From positions 1 through 64,000 of the forward strand of contig NZ_FUKU01000042.1 of NCBI RefSeq assembly GCF_900163865.1: DNA of 64,000 nt, in the 5' to 3' direction. Made by a program: the position numbers and the translations under genes. The notes beneath the pieces were generated by a model. The model did not search any database and was not told where the DNA came from. It saw nothing but the letters and a program-made list of their open reading frames with translations. How positions within the stretch are numbered: position 1 is the stretch's first letter; each line of letters opens with the position of its first letter. Of the stretch, positions 9,355 to 18,578 are shown piece after piece. Source of the DNA: Sphingobacterium sp. JB170. Lineage in GTDB: Bacteria; Bacteroidota; Bacteroidia; Sphingobacteriales; Sphingobacteriaceae.

Positions 9355-10461
9355 TTACTTTATTTCATATGTTTCCTCTTCCGGTGCCCGTATGTTATTT
9401 TTTAAACGGATTAGCACTTGATTAGCGCTTTCATTTATATATTGCAGATCGTTAACTAGGCAGATGGTATTTAAAATCGTTGCCAAATCATCATGCGCAG
9501 AGAACTCACCGGTGAACGTCAAGTTGCGCGGCACCGCTGGATCTAGGATGATACGTGTATCAAATTTTTGAGCGACCTGACGAATTATTTCTGTTAAATC
9601 ACTTCTTACAAATCGAAGGTTTTTCGGTTGACCGGTAAGGCTATTGGATATATGCTGATCTACGATTTCTGATTGTGTATCCAGTTTTACTTTTACAGCA
9701 GGTTCCCTCACCATTATTTTACGGGTCTCATCTATATGTAACATCTCTCCAACGGTTAAGTACGTGTCCCGGATTCGCATTCTTGCCTCATTGGTGGAAC
9801 GGATCACCACGTTCCCTGATAACAGGTGTACCGTTGTATTCGCTAATTTTCTACCGTCAACAATAAACTCCGTACCGAGCGCTGTCGTGGTAAATCCATT
9901 TGCCTTCACTTCAAAGGGTAACAGACTGTCACGCTGCACGGCAAACTTTCCTTCGCCAATCAGCTCTATTTGGCGGTTTGCGCTACCATATTCATTATCG
10001 TAACGGATGGTACTATGTGGTGAGAGCACGATCGTGGAACCATCGCACAACACATATCGGACCGTGTCATACGACGAGGAAACCGTATAGATTTTGTTTG
10101 ACGCAATTAAGGTGTGAATAGCGTCTGTTGTATAGTCATTCGAATTCTGAAGGGTAAAGTAGGTGCCGAACGTACCGAGGATTACCAACACAGCAGCTGC
10201 AGCAATCCATTTATAAGGATAAATTTTTCTAACATGCCCGTGTATACCTGCTCGGCTGCGGATTGTCTGCAACAATTTGTAGGACTGATCCGAACTGAGC
10301 AATTCTTGGTCTTCTTGCTGCTCACCAAACTCCGATTTTAGCTGACGCTGTAAGTCCGACTGCTGGTTCTCAACTTTATCGAGTAAATCTTTCGCTTCGG
10401 CCTGTTTTAGCTTACCTTTCCAAAAAGAATGGATGCTATTTCGTATGTTGTTTCCCATCAT
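9355..10461 (-). CDS. FecR-type anti-sigma factor
   Basis: 368 residues: a cytoplasmic N-terminus (about 1-85) that would hold the sigma factor, one membrane helix (about 88-108, WIAAAAVLVILGTFGTYFTL), a FecR domain with YDTVRYVLCDGSTIVLSPHS and TTALGTEFIVDG, and a C-terminal DUF4974-type domain (LTEIIRQVAQKFDTRI, LTFTGEFSAHDDLATIL). It sits in the inner membrane and releases its sigma factor when the partner outer-membrane receptor is loaded. It lies 100 bases downstream of the ECF sigma gene and directly before susC, the standard trans-envelope signalling order of Bacteroidota. Two ATGs, 10461 and 10458, are equally possible. Confidence 0.94.
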   Translation of the reverse strand: MMGNNIRNSIHSFWKGKLKQAEAKDLLDKVENQQSDLQRQLKSEFGEQQEDQELLSSDQSYKLLQTIRSRAGIHGHVRKIYPYKWIAAAAVLVILGTFGTYFTLQNSNDYTTDAIHTLIASNKIYTVSSSYDTVRYVLCDGSTIVLSPHSTIRYDNEYGSANRQIELIGEGKFAVQRDSLLPFEVKANGFTTTALGTEFIVDGRKLANTTVHLLSGNVVIRSTNEARMRIRDTYLTVGEMLHIDETRKIMVREPAVKVKLDTQSEIVDQHISNSLTGQPKNLRFVRSDLTEIIRQVAQKFDTRIILDPAVPRNLTFTGEFSAHDDLATILNTICLVNDLQYINESANQVLIRLKNNIRAPEEETYEIK

Positions 10462-10561
10462 ACGTAAATACGACGGGTTAACTCAAACGGCAATAGGGTC
10501 AGTAGTTAACAAATTATTATTAAAACATTAATAACAAACCAACACACGCATACCGTTTGTT

Positions 10562-11176
10562 TTACAGATAGATATATGCACAGGCTAGAACTAGCACACT
10601 ATTCCCATAAGCATAGGAATTACTGGTCGCTATGTGTTGTTTAATACTCTTATTGGCCTGTTTAAGATATTCTGAGACCGAGTTTACCGATAAACCCAAC
10701 GTCTCTGCCACACGTTCTTTGGAATATCCTTCGTAACGGTGCAGGCGGAAAACCTCTTTCTTACGTGGAGATAATTTGTCGATAGCTTCTTCCAATAGTT
10801 GTAGCTGTCCGCGTAGGATTTCATCTTGCTCGTGCCCATTCTCTACATCTAGGTACAACGAATCGTAGTCCTCTACAAAATCGATATGGTCACGTAATTT
10901 CTTTTTGAGAAAGTCCATTGATTTATTAAAACTCACGACAAAAAGCCAGCTTGCAACGGATTTGTCTTTATCTATCTTATATCGATTTTGCCAAAGACTA
11001 AGGAAAACATCTTGTAAAATCTCTTGTGCATACTCAGGCGAGTGTACTATTTTTAAGATATTCGAATATATTTTTTGTTGGTGACGATGGTAAATTGCTG
11101 TGAATGATGATTCACATCCATGGTTTAGCTGGAGGAGTTCTTTGACTTCCCCAAATGATTTAAAATTATCTTTCAT
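10562..11176 (-). CDS. ECF-type RNA polymerase sigma-70 factor (FecI-like)
   Basis: 204 residues. Region 2 is recognisable as AIYHRHQQKIYSNILKIV followed by AQEILQDVFLSLWQNR and WLFVVSFNKSMDFL. Region 4 is LSPRKKEVFRLHRYEGYS with the helix-turn-helix AETLGLSVNSVSEYLKQA. Regions 1 and 3 are missing, as in ECF factors. The last 15 residues are hydrophobic (NSVLVLACAYIYL), an unusual tail that some Bacteroidota ECF factors carry. It would direct transcription of the downstream SusCD-phosphatase genes and probably its own operon once FecR releases it. Start ATG at 11176. Confidence 0.94.
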   Translation of the reverse strand: MKDNFKSFGEVKELLQLNHGCESSFTAIYHRHQQKIYSNILKIVHSPEYAQEILQDVFLSLWQNRYKIDKDKSVASWLFVVSFNKSMDFLKKKLRDHIDFVEDYDSLYLDVENGHEQDEILRGQLQLLEEAIDKLSPRKKEVFRLHRYEGYSKERVAETLGLSVNSVSEYLKQANKSIKQHIATSNSYAYGNSVLVLACAYIYL

Positions 11177-11983
11177 TGTTTTGCGTCATGCTAGACATTT
11201 ACCAGTACTTTCGACCGAAGCAAAAATATCCTTTTCAGCATCCGACCTACGGCTAATCCATATTATATTTTTGTTAATTCGATTATATACTATTTTTTAC
11301 ATTTCCTGATTGGCGTTTATAGGCTAACGCAATAAGAATACAGGATTGCTGAAATTTAAACGGTGTAGCACATAGCCCCCTTTAAACTATAATTGCCCAC
11401 GAATCATTTCTACAGATTTAAAACGTAGAATGTGACTAACTCGATTTTCAAATTAATAACAATCGCCGAAGCCTACATAAGACCAGAAAAAAAATTGATA
11501 CGATTCGACAAAATCTTGATCAAACAGTTCCACCCAGAGTCTGTACTTTAGCTCTTGGATATTTAAAGAAAGTAACACGAAATTTCCTTTCAAAAAATGC
11601 CACCGTTTGCAATATTAATGATATTGAACCAATTATAAATTTGCAGCGTAAATCGATGGAGCGATTTAGATCAAAACGTACCGCACGCGTACAACAATTC
11701 GATTATGAATATCCTCAATAACAGACGATTTAGATAAATACGTTAATAAATATACTTGTAACCAAAAAAGAAAGAACTGACTATGAAATTAAGCTGCTCA
11801 ATTCAGAAAGATACTTTCGCATTAATAACTTATATACATAACTGTATATCAATTAATATTATTTACGAGAAGACCACTACTATCTTAGGGTATTAAACCT
11901 CAACGCTTTGGCACACAACCATCGTACAAATAATACAAATTAACTAACCTTATTTAAACCGATGTATTTCGGACGAAACCTAT
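11177..11983. other. Long divergent intergenic region, with an open frame lacking a start codon
   Basis: About 800 bases separate the ECF sigma gene (minus) from the IPT/NHL gene (plus), so both promoters should be here. On the plus strand one frame stays open for about 95 codons, ending at a TAA at 11719-11721. It reads INNNRRSLHKTRKKIDTIRQ, later GYLKKVTRNFLSKNAT and MERFRSKRTARVQQFDYEYP. It has no early ATG and I cannot match it to a family; it is either chance or the remnant of a gene. The remainder is AT-rich with no hairpin I would call. Confidence 0.35.
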
Positions 11984-13366
11984 ATGTATATGCAAATTCA
12001 AAACAAAGTTAGGTGTTGGCACATCCATCGATTATTGCTCGGATTGATCGTGCTTACTTTAACGCAATGTAAAAAAGAGACGGTAACACAAGAAGGCGGC
12101 TTTGATGCTTCTAAACCGGTCTTAATCACAGACTTCTATCCAAAAGAAGGAGGAGTAGGAAATAACCTGATTATATATGGAGAAAATTTCGGAAACGACC
12201 CGACTAAAATTATAGTAACGATTGGAGGGAAAGTCGCAAAGGTTATTGGAATAAAGAATAATAGCCTTTATTGTACCATTCCCGAAAAAGCATATGACGG
12301 GGATATTCACATCGCAATTATCGATCAACAGAATAAAGAAGTAGCGAGTGCAATGTCGAAGGAGACATTCTCCTACAATAGAAAGCTGCTTGTATCTACC
12401 TTTCTCGGAAAATACTATCAAGTTTCAACAGATTTCCAAGAAAAAGAAGGGCCCTTCAATGATTGCGGTGCTTTTAAAGGGATAATGTGGCTCTCTTTTG
12501 ATCCAAAAAATAAAAACCATTTATATTTTACTGCCGATGGTAACAGTTCCCGTTTGATCGACTTCGAAAATGAATATGTCAGTTACTTTCGAACAGGATT
12601 TGGAAGAACTTCTATAATCAGTTGGAAAGCAGATGGCGATCAAGATATGGTAGTTGCTGACAACCATGCCAGTGACACTAAATATGGAAATTACATATTT
12701 AGCAGAAACTCTAATTTCCTCCAAAAGGAAGCTATTCCTGTTTATGCCCGTGGTGTCCAGGGAACAATGGTTCATCCAAACGGTGAGTTATACTATTCTA
12801 GATATAGAGCGGGTGACGTACGCCGATACGATTTTGAATCAAAAGAAGATAAACTTGTGTTTGCGAATCCTTATAGTGGCATCGCAGTACGCATGGTAAT
12901 ACACCCTTCTGGAGATTATGCTTATTTGATCGAAAATGAAAAGCATTTTATCATGCGAACAGACTATGATAGAGAGAAAAAGACCTTTAAGACGCCTTAC
13001 ACAATTTGTGGAGGTGCCGGAATATCTGGATATGCCGATGGAATAGGAACTAGCGCGAGATTGCATAATCCTGTACAGGGTGTTTTTGTGAAAAATTTAG
13101 AATACGACGCTGCTGGCGGTGACCAATATGATTTCTATTTCTGTGATTCTAACAATCATGCAATACGTATTTTAACCCCACAAGGGAGAGTCGGTACCTT
13201 TGCCGGACGCGGAAATAATGGCACGAGTGGATACGCAGATGGCGATTTACGAACAGAAGCTCGTTTTAATAAACCACAAGCAATTGCTTACGATGACGAA
13301 AGAGAGTGTTTTTACATTGGTGACACGAACAATTATCTCATCCGAAAAATCGCTAGAGAAGAATAA
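11984..13366 (+). CDS. IPT/TIG and NHL-repeat surface lipoprotein of a polysaccharide-type locus
   Basis: 460 residues. A lipoprotein signal (LIVLTLTQCKKE, Cys29) is followed by an IPT/TIG immunoglobulin-like domain (about 45-130, VLITDFYPKEGGVGNNLIIY, GENFG) and a C-terminal propeller with NHL-type repeats (GISGYADGIGTSARLHNP, GTSGYADGDLRTEARFNKP). Proteins of this layout sit beside SusC/SusD genes in Bacteroidota and are thought to bind glycan at the cell surface; this is family knowledge, not a demonstrated role. It is 23 bases before susC, so it leads the operon. The start at 11984 has a second in-frame ATG two codons later. Confidence 0.85.
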   Translation: MYMQIQNKVRCWHIHRLLLGLIVLTLTQCKKETVTQEGGFDASKPVLITDFYPKEGGVGNNLIIYGENFGNDPTKIIVTIGGKVAKVIGIKNNSLYCTIPEKAYDGDIHIAIIDQQNKEVASAMSKETFSYNRKLLVSTFLGKYYQVSTDFQEKEGPFNDCGAFKGIMWLSFDPKNKNHLYFTADGNSSRLIDFENEYVSYFRTGFGRTSIISWKADGDQDMVVADNHASDTKYGNYIFSRNSNFLQKEAIPVYARGVQGTMVHPNGELYYSRYRAGDVRRYDFESKEDKLVFANPYSGIAVRMVIHPSGDYAYLIENEKHFIMRTDYDREKKTFKTPYTICGGAGISGYADGIGTSARLHNPVQGVFVKNLEYDAAGGDQYDFYFCDSNNHAIRILTPQGRVGTFAGRGNNGTSGYADGDLRTEARFNKPQAIAYDDERECFYIGDTNNYLIRKIAREE

Positions 13367-13389
13367 TCAATCAAAGTAGAACAAAAATT

Positions 13390-16300
13390 ATGAAAATTAT
13401 TTTACTAGCATGTATCGCGTGCCTTGGTATCCCATTTAATGCCATAGCACAGGTAGAGATCGTTGTTCAAGGCACGGTAACAGATATAAATAAGCATCCA
13501 ATTAGTGGAGTAAGTGTTTCGATAAGTAACACTCCGGGTTTAGGTTCCATCACCGATATCGACGGCAAATACAGTCTAAAAGTTAATTCGTATCAAACAC
13601 TTGTTTTTACTTATTTGGGTTACCAAAAGCAAGAAATATTAGTGAAAACTCAAAAGGAGATAAACGTCGAATTGAAAGAATCAGATGCAAGCGTCTTAAA
13701 CGAAGTCGTGGTTACTGCTACAGGTGCGCAAAAAAAAATAGCTATAACTGGAGCAATTACCACCGTAGATGTGGAGCAGCTCAAATCAAACCCTTCTTCT
13801 TCCGTTGCTGATGGACTAGCAGGAGTCGTACCAGGTATAATGGCGATGCAAACTTCAGGTCGACCAGGGAGTATCTCAGAATTTTGGATACGGAGTATCT
13901 CGACATTCGGCGCTAGCAACGCTGCTTTGGTACTAATCGACGGATTTGAACGCGATTTAAATGAAATAAATGTGGAAGACATAGAATCGTTTTCTGTGTT
14001 AAAGGATGCATCCGCGACCGCAATTTATGGAAGTAGAGGCGCCAACGGCGTTATTCTGATTACAACCAAACGAGGTAAAGAAGGAAAAGTTAATATTCAT
14101 GCTAAAGTGGAAGGCTTTTATAACACTTTTACGAAACTTCCAGAATTTGTTGATGGTTATCAATATGCTTCTATGGCCAATGAGGCAAAAGTTGCGCGGA
14201 ATGAGCAGCCATTATTTTCATCTGGAGAGCTTGAAATACTTCGTCTGGGCTTGGATCCAGATCTGTTCCCCAATGTAGATTGGAGCGACCTTGTTTTGCG
14301 TGATGGAGCAAAAAGCCAGCGTAGTATTCTAAACATTAATGGAGGCGGAAAGACGGCGCGTTATTACATTTCGGGAAGTTACCAGAACCAACAAGGTATG
14401 TATAATGTGGACGATGCATTAAGAGATTATAACACGAACGCCAATTTCCGTAAATATACCTATCGACTTAGTGTCGATATGGATATCACAAAATCTACAT
14501 TGTTAACTGCTGGTATTTCAGGATCATTACGTAAACAAAATGACCCAGGCGTTGGAACTGATGCTATTTGGACAGCATTGATGGGATATAACGCGATAAC
14601 TGCTCCCGTTGTATACTCGGACGGAAAAATACCCGCCGACGATGATGGTGACGACGATCCCAATAATGGTGACGGCCGCATAAATCCATGGACTCAGGCT
14701 ACAATGACGGGCTACAATGAAAATTGGAGCAATAATATTCAAACGACATTAAGTTTAAACCAAAATTTAAATTTCCTGACGAAAGGACTTCGGCTCGTAA
14801 GTCGCTTTGGTTACGACACCTATAATAACAATTATATCAACCGATCTAAACGTCCAGAATTATGGGATGCGAACCGCTATCGAGATGCTGACGGAGAATT
14901 AATCTTTAAAAGAATATTTGAAGAGAAGGTAATGACGCAAACATCAGGTTCAGACGGTGAAAAACGAGAGTTTTTTGAATGGGAATTACACTATAACCGT
15001 AGTATCGGTGATCATCGTTTTGGAAGTGTAATTAAATATAATCAGCAGGCAAAAGTATTCACTCAAAATATCGGCACCGATCTTAAAAACGGTATTGCAC
15101 GACGTCTTCAGGGATGGGCAGGACGCGTAAATTACAATTGGAAATCCCGGTATTATATTGATTTCAATTTCGGATACACTGGCTCCGAAAATTTTCACAA
15201 AGATTACCGATTCGGCTTCTTTCCTGCAATCTCAGGTGCGTGGAATATTGGCGAAGAACCTTTCGTAAAGAATGCCGAGTGGATCAATATGCTTAAGGTT
15301 CGGTATTCCTACGGAAAGACTGGAAACGACAATTTAGGTGATGTTCGGTTTCCGTATTTGTATACGATCGAGCAAATGGATGGAGGCGGGTACAATTTTG
15401 GCGATTTTGACGCTTCCGATTCTTGGAGCGGAATGCGTTATTCGTCCGTTGCTGCTACTAACGTTTCTTGGGAAATTGCGACCAAACAAGATTTGGGAAT
15501 CGATTACTCGTTTTTCCAAGATAAGCTTAATGGGTCGGTCGATTATTTTACAGAACGCCGTGAAGGAATTTATATGAGTCGAAATTTTCTACCCGGATTC
15601 GTTGGGTTAGAAAACAACACATCCGCTAATGTCGGTATCGTCGAAGCACAAGGATTTGATAGCCATTTTTCTTTTAAACAAAAAATAAGACAAGTGGATT
15701 TGACTTTTCGCGGTAACATCACCTATAGTAAAAATGAAATTATAGAACGAGACGAAGAAAATACAATTTACGACTATAAACTCCAGGCAGGAAACCGAGT
15801 GAACCAGGCAAGGGGATTAATCGACTTAGGCTTATTTAAAGACTATGAAGACATTCGGAATAGCCCGACACAGACATTTAGCGAAGTGATGCCTGGTGAT
15901 ATTAAATACAAAGATGTTAATGGCGACGGTATTATTAACGACGATGATAGAGTAGCAATTGGCGCGACCACTAGACCGAACCTCACCTTTGGCTTTGGTA
16001 CGTCGGTCCGTTGGAATGGGTTGGACTTAAATATGCATTTTCAGGGCGTAGGGAAATCAACTTATTTTATTGACGGTTCATCGGTGTATATGTTTAGTTT
16101 GGGTGAAAATTGGGGAAATATCATGTCGGACATGGCAAATAGTAATCGGTGGATATTAGGTGAAAATGAAGACCCAAATGCTGACTATCCGCGTTTGACA
16201 TACGGCGCAAATGCAAATAATTATCGTAAGTCTACTTTCTGGTTGCGAGATGGTTCGTACATACGGTTAAAAACATTGGATTTAGGTTATTCTTTACCTC

Positions 16301-16470
16301 AAAAGCTGGTAAACAGAGCACATCTTAAACAGGTTCGCGTGTTTCTTATAGCCACCAATCTACTGACATTCACCAATTTTAAGCTCTGGGACCCAGAACT
16401 GGGAAGTTCAACGGGTAAGACTTACCCATTAAGTAGAACTTTTTCAGCAGGAGTCTCTATTAATTTATAA
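13390..16470 (+). CDS. SusC-like TonB-dependent transporter of the sulfatase locus
   Basis: 1026 residues: signal peptide ending at AIAQ (about 20), carboxypeptidase-regulatory-like domain (about 25-105, GTVTDINKHPISGVSVSIS), TonB box-like NEVVVTATG, plug with EFWIRSISTFGASN, ALVLIDGFERDLNEI and FSVLKDASATAIYGSRGAN, and a beta-barrel ending in GVSINL. It would import an oligosaccharide captured by its SusD partner. The stop is 11 bases before susD. The operon context (IPT/NHL lipoprotein before, SusD, DUF4973-like lipoprotein and sulfatase after) points to a sulfated glycan. No frame damage seen. Confidence 0.95.
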   Translation: MKIILLACIACLGIPFNAIAQVEIVVQGTVTDINKHPISGVSVSISNTPGLGSITDIDGKYSLKVNSYQTLVFTYLGYQKQEILVKTQKEINVELKESDASVLNEVVVTATGAQKKIAITGAITTVDVEQLKSNPSSSVADGLAGVVPGIMAMQTSGRPGSISEFWIRSISTFGASNAALVLIDGFERDLNEINVEDIESFSVLKDASATAIYGSRGANGVILITTKRGKEGKVNIHAKVEGFYNTFTKLPEFVDGYQYASMANEAKVARNEQPLFSSGELEILRLGLDPDLFPNVDWSDLVLRDGAKSQRSILNINGGGKTARYYISGSYQNQQGMYNVDDALRDYNTNANFRKYTYRLSVDMDITKSTLLTAGISGSLRKQNDPGVGTDAIWTALMGYNAITAPVVYSDGKIPADDDGDDDPNNGDGRINPWTQATMTGYNENWSNNIQTTLSLNQNLNFLTKGLRLVSRFGYDTYNNNYINRSKRPELWDANRYRDADGELIFKRIFEEKVMTQTSGSDGEKREFFEWELHYNRSIGDHRFGSVIKYNQQAKVFTQNIGTDLKNGIARRLQGWAGRVNYNWKSRYYIDFNFGYTGSENFHKDYRFGFFPAISGAWNIGEEPFVKNAEWINMLKVRYSYGKTGNDNLGDVRFPYLYTIEQMDGGGYNFGDFDASDSWSGMRYSSVAATNVSWEIATKQDLGIDYSFFQDKLNGSVDYFTERREGIYMSRNFLPGFVGLENNTSANVGIVEAQGFDSHFSFKQKIRQVDLTFRGNITYSKNEIIERDEENTIYDYKLQAGNRVNQARGLIDLGLFKDYEDIRNSPTQTFSEVMPGDIKYKDVNGDGIINDDDRVAIGATTRPNLTFGFGTSVRWNGLDLNMHFQGVGKSTYFIDGSSVYMFSLGENWGNIMSDMANSNRWILGENEDPNADYPRLTYGANANNYRKSTFWLRDGSYIRLKTLDLGYSLPQKLVNRAHLKQVRVFLIATNLLTFTNFKLWDPELGSSTGKTYPLSRTFSAGVSINL

Positions 16471-16481
16471 TCAACGACATT

Positions 16482-18560
16482 ATGAAAAATATATATTCAA
16501 TTTTAACTTTCGTCGGATTTACTTTATTAAGTACGGGATGTGCCGATTATTTGGACTCCGATTATCTATTTGATGAACGATTGACAACAGAAGACGCCTT
16601 CACGAACCCCGATTACGTCAATCGTTGGTTAGCGCGAACGTATTCCTTTTTAGGTAGTAACTATCTACAGGATGTAGCCAGTAAAAAAACAGTCCCTTTT
16701 AATTTCGCTGATGACATGTTCTTTGGCGACGAGAATAATGGTTACAAAAGATGGAAGAACGGGCAATATGATGAAGGTGGTTTGCACGGCGAAAGTAGTG
16801 AAATATGGAATACCGCGTATAAAGGAATTCGACAAGCGACTATTTTTCTTAATAATATCGATATAAACACAACATTTTCAGAATCAGAAATTGCTGCTCT
16901 TAAAGGTCAAGCGCGGTTTTTAAGAGCTTACTATTATTTTATCTTATTACGTACATATGGTCCAATACCAATAATTTCGGATGAGGGCATTGATTACACG
17001 AAAGAATATGATGAAATAGCGCAGCCACGAAATACGTACGAGGAATGTGCAAATTATCTTGCGAACGAACTTTCTAAAGCCGCTAAAGGACTTCCGCTGA
17101 AGCAAGGTATCCAAGAAATTGCGAGGCCGAGCCGAGGCGCAGCCTTAGCGCTTCGTGCCAGAGCTTTGTTGTATGCCGCAAGTCCGCTCGCCAATGGGAA
17201 AGCCCCTGGGGCGGTAGCAACGGCGATGATCAACGAAGATGGGACTCCCTTACTTTCGCCGACTTATGATGAATCTAAATGGGCAAAAGCGGCGGCCGCC
17301 GCAAAAGATGTAATAGATTTGGGGCAATATCAACTATTTGTAGCGTATAAAAAGGAAACAGGCGACATTGCATATCCCGCTACCGTTACACCTCCGCTAG
17401 ATAGTGAATTTTCCAATGAAAACTGGCCATCTGGCTGGCTTAATATTGACCCCTTTGAGTCATATCGGGCTTTATTTAATGGCACGGTGCCTGCGTTTCA
17501 AAATCCCGAACTGATATTTACACGTGGTCAAAACCAAGGTGGTGAAGGGATTAATGTATTGGTATTGCATCAGTTACCTAGGCTGGAAGGAAAAGGCTAT
17601 AATTCGCATGGTATGACACAGAAACAGGTGGACGCGTATTATATGAATGACGGAAGCGACATACCAGGAATGAACAGTATGTACGCCGGGCTAGATGCAT
17701 ACGAGGGACGTTATAATACGCAAGCCCGCAAGACAGGTTTTGTCACAAAAGATGAACTAAGTCTCTACCCTGAATTGGGACCATTAGGTATAGGCGTGAG
17801 TAAACAGTATGCACAGCGTGAGCCTCGATTTTACGCTTCGGTTTCTTATAATGGATCGACTTGGAATTTACTAAATTCAGAAAGCGTTAGAGACGAAAAA
17901 AGCAATGTTCAAATTTGGTATTATCGTGGAGATCCAAATGGGTATAAAAACACGACGTATTGGACACGGACTGGGATTGGAATAAAAAAATATATACATC
18001 CCGATGACATCAGTAATGTAGCCGTTACTGCCTATGATCAAAGTCGGATGACGAAAAAAGTTGATCCGGCAATCCGCTATGCCGAAGTTCTATTAATATA
18101 TGCTGAAGCGCTGAATGAATTAACAGGATCATTTAACATTCCATCGTGGGATGGCAGTAAAACACATTCTATCTCGCGCAATATCAGTGAAATGAAAAAC
18201 GGAATCCAACCAATCCGGATTCGATCGGGATTAGTAGATTATGCGAGCGAAGTATATGCCGACCAAAATAAATTTCGAAAAAAACTTAAAAGAGAACGCC
18301 AAATCGAATTATTTGCTGAGGGACATCGTTACTTTGATTTGCGTCGATGGACGGACGCCCCCGCAGAGGAATCGGCACAAGTTTATGGAAATGACGCATA
18401 CGCGACAAAAGCGCAGGCAGAACTTTTCCACACACCAATAGCCACCCCGTCATTGCCCTCTATTTTTACCCTCAAAATGTGGTTTTGGCCAATTAGCTTT
18501 AATGAACTTAAGCGCAATAAGTACCTGATTCAGAATCCAGGTTGGACAAATCCTGAATAA
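16482..18560 (+). CDS. SusD-like glycan-binding lipoprotein of the sulfatase locus
   Basis: 692 residues, long for SusD proteins. The lipoprotein signal ends at LSTGC (Cys20). Family marks include LKGQARFLRAYYYFILLRTY, PSRGAALALRARALLYAAS and the C-terminal RERQIELFAEGHRYFDLRRW followed by PGW near the end (IQNPGWTNPE). It is a surface-exposed TPR-like protein that binds glycan over the SusC barrel. It starts 11 bases after susC and ends 18 bases before the next lipoprotein gene, so the cluster is one operon. Confidence 0.94.
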   Translation: MKNIYSILTFVGFTLLSTGCADYLDSDYLFDERLTTEDAFTNPDYVNRWLARTYSFLGSNYLQDVASKKTVPFNFADDMFFGDENNGYKRWKNGQYDEGGLHGESSEIWNTAYKGIRQATIFLNNIDINTTFSESEIAALKGQARFLRAYYYFILLRTYGPIPIISDEGIDYTKEYDEIAQPRNTYEECANYLANELSKAAKGLPLKQGIQEIARPSRGAALALRARALLYAASPLANGKAPGAVATAMINEDGTPLLSPTYDESKWAKAAAAAKDVIDLGQYQLFVAYKKETGDIAYPATVTPPLDSEFSNENWPSGWLNIDPFESYRALFNGTVPAFQNPELIFTRGQNQGGEGINVLVLHQLPRLEGKGYNSHGMTQKQVDAYYMNDGSDIPGMNSMYAGLDAYEGRYNTQARKTGFVTKDELSLYPELGPLGIGVSKQYAQREPRFYASVSYNGSTWNLLNSESVRDEKSNVQIWYYRGDPNGYKNTTYWTRTGIGIKKYIHPDDISNVAVTAYDQSRMTKKVDPAIRYAEVLLIYAEALNELTGSFNIPSWDGSKTHSISRNISEMKNGIQPIRIRSGLVDYASEVYADQNKFRKKLKRERQIELFAEGHRYFDLRRWTDAPAEESAQVYGNDAYATKAQAELFHTPIATPSLPSIFTLKMWFWPISFNELKRNKYLIQNPGWTNPE

Positions 18561-18578
18561 TAGTTTTAATTTTTTGTA

